Translations under genes and position numbers: made by a program | Origin: Bathynomus jamesi | Taxonomy: Eukaryota > Arthropoda > Malacostraca > Isopoda > Cirolanidae | Direction: 5' to 3' | Length of the DNA stretch: 64,000 nucleotides | NCBI GenBank assembly: GCA_023014485.1 | Contig: JAJOZX010003302.1 | Coordinates: forward strand, 317,001-381,000 | Notes under the pieces: generated by a model | What the model saw: the letters and a program-made list of their open reading frames with translations, nothing else | The model's database searches: none | Told to the model about the DNA's origin: nothing | Shown here: positions 43,901 through 55,900 of the stretch, one piece after another | Numbering within the stretch: position 1 is the first letter of the stretch | How the letters are laid out: every line of letters starts with the position of its first letter

Positions 43901-46900
43901 CCTTCAAGACTCCTATTAGGTTTTATTATAGACACATTGGAGTTACTGTATATCTTATAAGATTTTTATTGTTGTAAAGTTTGATGAAAAATACCTTAAA
44001 TTGGAGGGTGACTAATAATTGCATATTTGTAAAGCATTTGTAATTTTTTTCTGCTACTTAAGTAAATAATGAATTTTTTTATCCCTAGGGTTTGTTTAGG
44101 TATCAGACTATGTATTCTGAAAGCTTTATTACAATATTGTAATTGTAATATAGGCTGTGTGTTTGGTCAGTGTACTCGATTATCTGACTTGGCCTTCTAG
44201 TTAAATTTTAGTTTCCATAATTGAACAATTTATCCTCTTGCTGTTTTAGAGATAATTTTAGGCCACAGATAGAGGCTTTATTTTATCACAAAATTTCAAT
44301 GTCTTAAAATGAAGATTTTTGAACTAAATCGTTGTTTTGCTTCTTTAGTTCTTAGAACGAATGCAACTCAACTATGATGAGGCGGCAGAGAAAGCTGGTG
44401 TTCATATCATTGGGGCGTGTGGTTACGACTCCATTCCAGCTGATGTCGGTGTTTGTCATATGATTAAAAATTTCCCAGGTAGACCCCTAATTCTTTCAAA
44501 CTAACATAAAAGAATGAATGTCCAGTAGAACTTTATTGCCTTTATAAAAATGAATCGAGATAAATATATCAGGTCATCCCATAAGTAATGTCGTTTTTTT
44601 ACATTGCTAAACTCTCGTCGTGTTTGCGCAAGTTTCTCTGTATATTTTGTGGAAAACTCTAATTTTTATGTGTTTACACATGTTACTTCTCTCACTAAGT
44701 GAAGCTTCATCGTGTTAACAATCTTCGTTTATTTCACTCTTACGGATAAGATGGAGGTGTCAGAGGAACATACCAGGCATATAATGCTTTGAGTTTAGAA
44801 AAGGAAATAACGCGACTGCAGCCGCAAAAAATATTCAGGATATTTATGGGGAGGAAGCTTTAAATGTAAGGAAATGTCAAAGATTGTTCCAGAAGTTTAG
44901 GTCTGGTGGCTATAGCTTAACTGATGAAGCGCGCTCGGGCCAACCTGTTGAGTTCAATGATGACCTTCTGATAGCTACACTTGAAAAAAATCCTGCTGTA
45001 ACTGTTGAAGAACTTGCCCAGCAACTAAATTCGACCGGTTCCACAGTTCATCGCCACCTGCAACGACTGGGAAAAGTGTCGAAACTTGGGAAGTGGGTTC
45101 CCCATACGTTGTCACCAGACAACTGTAAAGATCGTGTGAACATTTGCTCTTCATTGCATTTTCGGCAACTTCAAGCACCATTTCTGAATCGACTCATTAC
45201 TGGGGATGAAAATTGGGTGCTTCATCACAATGTTAAGCGTCATCGGCAGTGGGTTAGTGCTGGGGAATCTGCTACACCACAGCCAAGAGGACATTGCACC
45301 CCAGGAAGGTTTTGCTGTGCGTTTAGTGGGATATTCAAGGAGTGGTTTATTTTGAAATGTTGCAGCCCAATCAAACCATTACAGCCGAAGTCTACTGTCA
45401 GCAACTTCAAAGACGGAGCGTTGCATTGCAAACAAAACGTCCTTCTTTGGCCAATCGCAAGGGTGGTGTGTTTCAACAGGACAGCGCGCATCCTCACTGC
45501 TCAAATCACCACTGCCAAAACTGAACAGCTTGGTTGGGAAAAAATTCCACATCTTTCGTATTCACCAGACCTTGCACCATCAGATTACCACCTATTCAGA
45601 AGTCTTCAAAACTACCCTGACGGGAAGGAACTTAAAGTTTCGAGGCTATCAACATTGCCCTCTCCGAGTTTTTTGCTTCTAAACCGAAGGAATTTTATCA
45701 ATATGGAATCGAAATGCTTGTAGAGAGGTAGCAGAGTCATAGAAAGTGAAGGAAAATAAAATTGATTAAAATTTATTTTGATGCAGTTTTATTTTCATTT
45801 GGAAATAAAGATAAAAAAACGACGTTACTTATGAGATGACCTGATAGTTTCATTTTACTCAATATAATACACCAGTTGACATATAAAAAAAAATTGGTTT
45901 GCTGGTGAAAAGTTTTTGAAGTTTTCTTTCCTTTGTCTTAATGTATATGTTCAAAGGAAAAGTGGGGTTTCATGGTTTTTTTTTTTCCCCCACAAGGTAG
46001 AGAAGAAATATATTTGAATATTAAAGTACAAATATTTACCCTTTAATTATAAAATAGGCATGTACACACAGCCATGATTAATTGTTATTAGCCAAAAGAA
46101 AAATTTCAAAATTGATTTAAAATTTAACAGGAAAAAGTAATTGTTTACAAAACGTACATAATAGGTTCCCTATTTGTATCCTTCCTTTCAGGTGATCTCA
46201 ACTCTGCAGAAGGCTTTATGACAACAAAAGGGGTAAGAACAACTTCAGTGAATGAAATTCACGTGTAAAACATAAGTGTGGGAAAACCGAAGTCTATTTG
46301 AGAAGTTAATGAAACTTTTTAATGATGATAATCTAGGGATAGAATGCATCAACATTTCTTGACTTTCTTGGATCTAAATGCTTATTTCAGTTTTTATGGA
46401 GTATAACTTGCTCATTCAGTGCTGGTACGCTAGCATGTTGTGAATGAGTTTCTCCTTTCAGATGAACTGAACTGAACTTATTAGTTATTACATTATTCCT
46501 TACTACAGATTATAAAACTTCAAATGGTGATCTTAGTTAGTCACATGATTTTGAATGGATTTAGGAAATACCATTTGTAGTATCATGTTCCTACCCTCAG
46601 ACAAGTTCTTCATCAACCATTGTAAAATTCAGATTTGGTGTCTTTGAATGTTGCTTTCATTTCATTGATTCTAACGGTATTCCTTCTTTGGATAGGGAAA
46701 AGGTTTCAGCATCCACACAGGAACGATGGAATCTGCTGCTTTAGCTGTAGCCAATCATCATCAGATTCGGGAAATTAGAGAGCAACTTTACCCACAGAAA
46801 TTACCTAAACCCAAGTTTAAGAAGGAGAAAAGGTATCAGGCGTTGAGTGGGTGTTTATTTGGCTCCAATAGGGATGATGATCTAACATTATCCGCATGTA

Positions 46901-49900
46901 ACATCCAGGACCCATAGCGCTACGGAAGTAAGAGGTAGGGGCTCCGAGTCATTTAAAACGGGGTGGCCGGCCCGCCGCTTCCTCGTGACGTAAGATACAG
47001 AAAAGACAACCGCCCAGCTCTAGCCAGCCCTAGGGTTTGAATCTACGTATGACTTGGAGAGGCTCAGCACTGCTGGGCGGCGCTGTATCATCCGTAAAAG
47101 TGCTCGATTAATGGCATATTTAGGCAGTGGATATTTGTATGATAAAGTCCCCCTCTGAATATTTTAATTTCGTTCATTATAGTTGGGTGGCTGCATATGG
47201 CCCAGCGGGACACCCTGTGTATGACAAGGGTTTTATTGTTGAACTTGAAAGTACAACCCTAGAATACTTAAAAATCACTTGTTGCCATTTTCAGAAAGTG
47301 TCCGTTATAGCCGTCCATTGTATTATACTTAAAATAGTTAATAAAAAAAGCCACTACCATTTATTTTATTCAGCATTTTCTTGCAAAATATAAAATATAA
47401 AAAATAAATATATAAATTGTTATCCAGAATTCCTTTGTTTATGCTAATCACAACACACAATGGTTCAGGACACAGGAATCATAACAAGGGGGACATTTAA
47501 GGACAGCAATTTAGTATAATCCATAGTTATGCAGTTAAACATCATTATCATTGTAATCTTTTTCACTTTCTGATAAATACTCCACTGCCTTATCTCTTGT
47601 CATTGTAATGTTACACATGCTGAACAGGTACAGGCATCAGTACATGACAGTCCTTGCTGTTTGCAAGAACAGCCTTCTGATGTACATTTGCTTTCCACAT
47701 CCACAGCTTATTTCTAATATTTTATTTGGTGCCATCTGCTGAGTGGTCCACTCAACACTGATATTTTCATTGTCTACAATCCAGCCATGGCCATGCTTGC
47801 TGAGGATTCTTGACAAGTAGTTTGAATGGTCTGACCTTTCCGTTGTTCACGAATGCTTCAACAGGATCGCATCTTGTCAAGGCATAAAATCCAAGAAGAG
47901 CTTTCACTCCTGCTGGTAGAGACCTGGTTATGACTTGACATCAATTAAAGATGGCCTGTTCATTGTACCTCATTTGAAATAGATTCTTGCAGAAAAACTC
48001 TCGGCAAATGCTATCAGCAGTACTTCTACATCAGTATCAGGTGAGACTACTTGGATACTTTTGCACCCATGAGTGGAAGAGCATTTGTGTATCTGCTTCC
48101 TCCTGAAAGCGAGCAAGATCATTAGAACTTCAGAGCCAGTCACGTTTCCATCAATTTTCAGATATCTTTCACCAGCTGTGACATAGAGCTCCTTCTCTGA
48201 GAAGGTAGTAGTGTACTTTGTGGTTGACCACTCCTTTGCCAGGAACACTACAAGGCACATCTTGTTCTCTCCACGAGCTAGAAAACTTTTCCAATTTTGC
48301 TGATTTATTGGTGTCTTTTGATCTCTGCCAGCTATTTTGATATTGATCATTTCTACGACTACCTTCATCTTTAATGGAATTGGATTTGTACACCTCAGCC
48401 ACAAAGTCGACCCTTTTCACTCCTGACTTGTAGTATGGTGCTATGCTTTTCCAGAATATTTGTTCAGCAAGGTGTCACCCCATGTGTCTGGAATATGCTT
48501 CAGGCTGTGAAGGATGGCCATGGCATCAATGATCACAGTCATTCTGTATATTTGTTCCTGAGTTCTCTGCATATTTCTCTAAAGCACCAGCTAGGATTGA
48601 CTTCCGGGTCTTGTAGATATATCCATCGATGTAGTTAACGAGGGTGGAACTGGACTGAGGGCCCGAGGGGATATTTCCTGACTTCTTTCATGCCCCGGTT
48701 TCGCTTTTGTCCAATAATTGTCATGCGGACAAATAGTTTCCGCTCTGCTTCGACTACCATTTCACGATTATGCCTGCTGATTTTTGCTCTTTGGTTTGAT
48801 TAAAGACTTTATTCCTGTCTTTAGTGGAGCATAGAAATCTTCCTCAGCTGAATAAATGCGCTTAGTAATGAATGATTCACTGCTTGTTCACCTCTCTCTT
48901 CAGCATGGACCAGTGTATCTGTTGTGGTGTCATTAATTTCAGAGCCAGAACTCGGAATACTTTTGCTACTCGATGCTGCAAAGGGATTTACACCCCAATC
49001 TGTGCAGGTTTGAGTAATTTGTTGTACATGTTCCTCTCGTTTCATTCGAGAGAGACTCTAATCGTTATGAGTAACACCACTCTCATCAATATTGATACCA
49101 GCTAGCTCACGACACTTAAGTGCCACATTGCCTCGAACATGCAGTGAGACTATGTTGAACTTTAGGAGTCCTCTGTGTTAATTGCTTATGCATAAGCAAA
49201 AAGTAATCACTGCTATTTATTTGTTTTCCAGCTATTTTTGAAAACAAATATTTAGTGGTTTTGAGCCTCACTGACTTTTTGCACTGAGCTCTCCTCAGTC
49301 TAAGTAGTGTTGAACTTCACTCCATACTGAACTTGTGAACATAATATAGAAAACATCATATACTAGGTGGGGCTAGAAACCTTTGATTCGCATCTTGTTC
49401 TAGTTTTCTAAATTAAAAAACAAACTCTAACTTAACAGTAGAAAATATAATTAAATAAATAGTATATCTAAATTCACTTTTTGGCTATTTTTAAACCAAA
49501 TTTACAATAATAATTAGAAATAATATTTTTAAGGGAAATTAAAATAAGTTTGAAGACGGTATTTTGCCAGAAAATGCTGAAAAAAATAAATGGTAGGTGC
49601 TTTTTAATTAACTATTATACTGTATTATAAGTATAATTCAATGGGCGGCCATTTTGAATTCAAGATGGCTGCTATAACGAACACTTTTTGAAAGTGGCAA
49701 CAAGTGATTTTGAGGGTTGCACTTTCTAAGGTTGCACTTTCTAAGGTTGCACTTTCTAAGGTTGCACTTTCTAAGGTTGCACTTTCTAAGGTTGCACTTT
49801 CTAAGGTTGCACTTTCTAAGGTTGCACTTTCTAAGGTTGCACTTTCTAAGGTTGCACTTTCTAAGGTTGCACTTTCTAAGGTTGCACTTTCTAAGGTTGC

Positions 49901-52900
49901 ACTTTCTAAGGTTGCACTTTCTAAGGTTGCACTTTCTAAGGTTGCACTTTCTAAGGTTGCACTTTCTAAGGTTCAACAGTAAAACCCTCGTCACAGAGGG
50001 TGTCCCGCTGGGCCATATGCAGCCACCCTTCTATTACTCTAAGCAGTAATCGCAAGCCTTTTTGCTTGTCATGCCTAACAAATTAAGTTGACATACTTTT
50101 TTCTTTTTGTATTTTTTTATGCAGGAAGGTGTGGCCAGGGGCGAATGCATCCACCCATCCACCAATAAAGGAAAAAGATTGCCAAAATCAAGGTCCAGGG
50201 GTTTCGAGATGCCTGGACACTCTGCGTTTGAAAGATTGGAGGTCATAGACGGGGGGGAAGATTGATTGTTCCAGCATTGACTGGTTGAGTAGATGAAAGA
50301 TTGAAAATACCAGTTAATCCTTGCGTTAGAGAATTGGACAGAAAAGGAATGAGAATGTGTCAGAAGTGTGGTACTGCTTGCTCTCCTTAAAGGAGTAGGC
50401 AGGTACTATGCAAGGAGTTATTGCAGATATATAAAAGGACGGATGTTTATATGAACACGTAACCATGCGTAAATTCTACTAAAATAATAATGGTTGCTGT
50501 AAATTTGGTGTCAGTTGCAAATTCCACAACTGACCATTTGTAAGAATTATGTATTACATGGGAACTGCAAATACAGTAAAAAGCGCTACTACCATCACCT
50601 CCCAACGAACTCGAAGGACAATAGGAAAAATTACAAGATACCTATTGGAAAATGTTCCAAAAAAAAAGCAGGAAATAGGAACTATTTCGAGAAGCGAAGG
50701 CGAACATTATTCTGCAAAAAGAGAGAGAGAGACAGTAGCTACAAAATAAACTGCATGAACAACAATAACTTCTCGAAAGAAAAAACAGGCATTCTCACCA
50801 CTATCGTTCCCTCACGGAATGAAAATAATGAACTAACCTATGATCTAAAGGAAATACCGGAAGTACCGAGAGCTCAGTATGGATCAGTACCCCAAAAAGT
50901 GAGAAAGTGGTCTCTGATCACAAGACCACCTTCGAAGAAAGGCTACAAAGAAAGACTATAACTGATTTTGACTTTGCCTCAAAAGATATAATTTATTTAT
51001 ACATTTGAGCTGTACGGCAAATTAAACCGCATTCAGCCGCAGCTCCGGACAAATGGGACGCCTTGATAATTAAAACTAAGAATTATACAAATTATAGAAA
51101 ATTCATATAAACTACAAAAAGATCTTGATGGATTAGTTGTCTGGGCTAGTAAATGGCAGATGGAATTCAATGTTCAAAAATGCAAAGTCATGCATTTTGG
51201 TAGAAATAATGGAAATTTTAGTTATGAGATGCAAGAAAACTGGTTGGAGGATGTGAGATGGGAAAAAGATCTTGGCATTGTAGTTAGTGGTGATCTAAAA
51301 TTTTCTGATCAGTACTTAGAGGCTAGAAATAAGGCAAATAAAATGCTAGGTATTATTGAGAGGAATGTTAGTTGCAAGAGTAAAGAGGTCATTTGTAAAT
51401 TATATAATTCTTATGTTTGGCCTCGCTTAGAATACTGCATTCAAGCTTGGTCCTTTCACCTTCAACATGATGTTCATATGCTTGAATGTGTGCAACATAG
51501 GGCAACCAAGATTATCCCTAACCTAAGAAGATTGGAATACAGGGAAAGATTAAAGGAACTCTGTATGTTTAGCTTTAAGAGATAATATTTGAGGGGAGAT
51601 CTGATACAGATATTCAAAATGTTTTCAGGTTTGGACAATTTAGATGTAAATAACTTTTCTTATAGATTCTGATGGAAAAATTCGAGGGCATAATAAGAAA
51701 ATTAGAAAACAGACTTGTTGACTTGATCTACGAAAATACTTTTTTAGTCATAGAGTAGTATATTTTTGGAATGACTTCCCATGATGATGCAAATAAGTAG
51801 CTACTTAGTTTTAAGAAAAAGACGGTTAATAGATTGTAAATAGTGTATACTTTTAGCTTAACTACAATATGTTTGTTGTTTTTTACTTATTTTTTCCAGA
51901 GGAATCTTCCATAAAAATCCCGACATGAATATGTGGTGTCTACCGCTCCCCACCGATGAACCGGTGGTGTACCGTACACAGAGGTACTTTAAGGAGACGA
52001 AAGCAATTCGGCCCGTTCAGTTCGAAGGGTTTATCACCTTCAGGAATTTCTTTGAAGCATTCGGAACGTTCATCGGAGCTGTTTATTTCTTCACCCTTTG
52101 TTTCTTTGGATGGACGAGGCGTCTTCTGATTAAAGTAATTGAGTAGTACCCATAAAATAGGCCAATTTGTTTAGCATTCCTTCGTACCTATTTAAGTCGT
52201 AGATATAGATAGTACAAATTAAAACCTTTAAGTAACTTCTCATTCATTGAAATAAAAATTCTAACGAATACCTCAGTAGGCGCGCAAAAGCATGATTTTT
52301 CAAATAAATTGGAAGGCTACAAAAGTAGCCCAAACGCGGTATTTATTTTTTTAAATTTTGATGGCCTTACTCGCGTAAGTTTCACACCCATGACCCTTCC
52401 TCATAAAATAGGCATTGCCTTAGCAATGGACGTCCTTCCTGGTCGTTAAGCGCCTTCATTCGTTTGGTTTCAGTATCCGGAAGTGATGACTGCTGGCTTC
52501 TTCAGTCGCCAAGGGGCGACACGAGAGCATCTCGAAAGCATGACCTTCACTACTACTATAGTTGGCAAGGGATGGAGTAAGAAATTGGCAGAGAGTTCAG
52601 ACGAATATTCAACCCCACCCGACTCGAAAATTACTGTGAAAGTAAATATGTTGCCTTTTTCATTAGGGGTGCACCGGATATTGCGAAATATCCTGTATCC
52701 GGCAGGATATGCCGGATATAGGCCAAGACATTAGAAAATTAACACCTGTATGAAAATCTGCCATAATATGATAACACATTACAAATAATATTTTATACAC
52801 AAAAAAAATGGAAAGCCCTCCAGAGCCCACCCCTAAACCAGTCCAGCAACACTTTTTATATTAAATCAACACAATACTGATGACAAGAATAAATAAAACA

Positions 52901-55900
52901 TCTGTCCATCCTTAACGATTACAGTTCTATAATAAAATCAGAGCTTTTTATAAAAACGTCTAGGCGTTAAATTTTTTAAAAAGAGTAAAATATTGCTAGA
53001 CCCCTGCACTTGCTTTCCATTCTTTTTTCTTTATTTTCAAAACATTACAAGCTTGACAAATGTAAAACAATACATTGAATACAATATAAAATGCCTGGAA
53101 TGAAATCAATGAATGGAGGGCAGTATTGTGTAGGTCAGATACCTATTCAGCCTGGAGGTCTTCAGGGAAAAAAAAAAAGTGAAACAGTGATTTAGGACTT
53201 TTTTCCGTTGTGGTGCAGAAACAAGAGCATTTCTCCTCTTTTAGGCAATATTCGGGATCGCCTTGCTTCATAGATGTTTCCATATTCAGAAAACATTCTC
53301 TGAAAATACAGAGGATGCGGGTGTGCAGAGAAGCTTTGAAACAATAGTTTTAAGGAGAGGAAATCGGTCCTCCTGCTTCCAAATTTGAACTGGACAGAGT
53401 TTCCTATCTACAAGAGGTTCAGATGCATATCGGTCTAACACCCCTGCAATCAGTAGAACAGGAGCAGTCTTTTTTTTTTTCAACCTTTCTTTTCTTGTAA
53501 CTTGCTTCCCTAGATTGCTCTCCTTTTGTAATCTCCATAAAACACGCTTCATGAATGTCCTCTTCGTCTTTCCTCTTTCTCATAGGAGAACTGGAATTTG
53601 AGCTTCTTTTGCTTCCACTTTCATTACCTTCACTTTCATTAGAATCATTACCACCTTCGTCATTTTCAATACCTATGACTTCTTCAATCAGCCAGGATTT
53701 AGCCTGCTCTTTTTGATCTTGTTGAAAGAAAGATAACTTATACCGCGGATCTATTGCAGTCGCAATCACATAAGCCCTGTTTTTCATTATGTTCAAAGAC
53801 TTCCCAGCATTACTCTCCGACAAGAAACGCGCTCGAAGGGAAGTCAGTTCTTCTCTCTGTCGTTTGAACACCTTGGTCATCATGGCAATCTTTGAAAGAA
53901 ATCTTTGTAAAATACAAATGCTTGGGATTACGGAAGACAAAGTTGATTTTTCCGAACTCATTTCCTGAGTTAGTTGGAAGAATGGTCTTAATATTTTAAG
54001 GAGATTTCGTATCAGTGTCCACTCGAAGGATGTGATGGTAGGTAATTCACTACGATCAGCCAAATACAGTTGCACTGGAATTTTTAATTTATATAATCTT
54101 TCCAGCATCAAATATGCACTGTTCCAACGTGTTGGAACATCTTGAACCAATAGGAGAAACTCAAGATTTTGCTGCACTTGAATGTGTTTGAAATTGTTAT
54201 AGGCCAAAGAAGAATGATTGAAATGAGTTGCAAGGCGGCGACTTTTTGCAAGGATATCAATTACACTCCTCTGAACCATAATTGATTTACTAATAAGTTG
54301 GAGTAAATGAATGCTGCAGTGTATTGAAGATATTTCAGCCAGGTCACTACCAAGAGCCATTATTACTAGCTCCATCCCTCACCAATAAATTCCTCTTATT
54401 TGCATCAAAATCCCAACTATCCCACATAGAACGAAACTTTTCAGATATATTCTTGCCAGTATGCGACCCTGAGAAATGAGAGGCATGTAGCACAGCATCG
54501 TATCTTTCAAACTCTTTACTTATCCAGTGACCCGTTGAGGGGTTGTGTAATTTAGGGGGGGGGGGGGGCGAAATTTTGTATTCTTATTCTACACACTGCT
54601 CTGAGTTTCCTTTGGGCCCCTAAACAACATACTGTAATTACACCGCTATGCGCCCCCCCCCCCCCTACCCATTGCATATGTCCCCCCTTTTTTAAAATTG
54701 AAATGAAATTTAAACCAATTCTTTGAATAAAAAACCTGATAAATGACAAAGATTATGAAGTAAATAATGATATAAGTAAAGTTAAAGTAAGTTTTATATA
54801 TATATATACAGGTGTCCCGTAAGTCTGGAACCATAGGGCAAAATGATAAAAACTGCAATAAAAACGCCGAAAAGACTTCTGGGGACTGTTTGTGAAATGA
54901 GCGAGGATGGTAGCGGCTGTCATCGTCGGTGGATGTCCTCGGAGGTCCACTTCGTGGTTTATCTCCTATGGATCCCGTTTCCCTGAACTTTGCTACAAGT
55001 TTGCCGACACAGCTGTGTGTTATCGGCGCGCGGTTCGGATGCAGTCTGTTAAGTTTCTCAGCGACCTCCCTCTGACTCAGATTTCCTACGAGCAGAATTA
55101 CCTGGATGCGTTCTTCCTTACTCAAAAACATCATGGGCACTTGCATAAACGGAAAAACATGAATTACTTATTTTACCCTATGGTTCCAGACTTATGGGAC
55201 ACCCTGTATATATAAGAAATCTTTCTCCATATATTACTTAAAGAATCAATTGAAGCATATTAAAACCAAAATATTCACCTTAAGCAATTTAAAATTGTAA
55301 ATTACTGACACCACTGGCCTTTCCATTGGAACACAGGTAGCTTTTTTCTCGATTCCAGTACATTCAAAATAAATTTGTCTGTTTTCGTAACCAATTCTAT
55401 CTTGTGATGCTTCTGTTACCACATTTACAGCATGTTCTACTCCCTGGCTGTGACAGGGAAAAGGAATAAGCTGAAGTGGTTCATTTCGAACTTTAAGATC
55501 ATCATCATTTGTCAAATTCTGTGAAATAGGTGGAGGGGTGATGGTTTCGTTGTCCCAGTCGATCATGTTAGGATAATCGTCTGCTTCAAAGTTCAGTGTT
55601 TTTGGCAGCTCAAAATTTCTCACATTGGTGCTCCTAGTTCTTGCTCGAATGATGTGCTGAAGAGCCAGTTCTCTGACCTCTCTTGTGTCTGTTATCATTG
55701 CGAGTAAGATATTCTCTTGGTGGGCAAAATAGGCGTTATTTCTGAGGACACGCTCCATAATCATCCGATGCTTTTTATCTAAGCCTTGAAGCAAGTGCAT
55801 GATATACCAAAAATTAGATGCTCCCTCATTTGCCTTTTGATGAGACTTTATCCAAAACCAGCCTGGAGCGTAAACCAGCATTATAATTTTTACTAGGTCT

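Larger units (their letters stand above)
47184..50028 (-). mobile_element. Long-TIR element with family D remnant and minisatellite in one arm
   Basis: The left end GGGTGGCTGCATATGGCCCA and the reverse complement of the right end are the same, and similarity continues: GGGTTTTATTGTTGAAC near 47228-47245 and GGGTTTTACTGTTGAAC on the right, then AATCACTTGTTGCCATTTTC and AGAAAGTGTCCGTTATAGC (47273-47310) matched by the right arm at about 49660-49712. The right arm has 17 copies of a 15-bp unit (49715-49969) where the left arm has one related copy (47246-47260). Between the arms lies a family D coding remnant on the minus strand (47760-48640). No convincing target duplication was seen. Confidence 0.75.

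Noticed and set aside
44751..45723. A host SETMAR-like fusion with the mariner
   Set aside because: The mariner has complete ends and TA flanks and several frameshifts; no SET domain is nearby.
49715..49969. Regular repeats suggesting a CRISPR array
   Set aside because: The units are directly adjacent with no unique spacers, in a eukaryotic intron; it is a minisatellite.
49638..49994. Long repetitive open frames (NLRKC or ALSKV repeats) on both strands
   Set aside because: They are created by the 15-bp minisatellite, whose period is a multiple of three, and have no other coding evidence.
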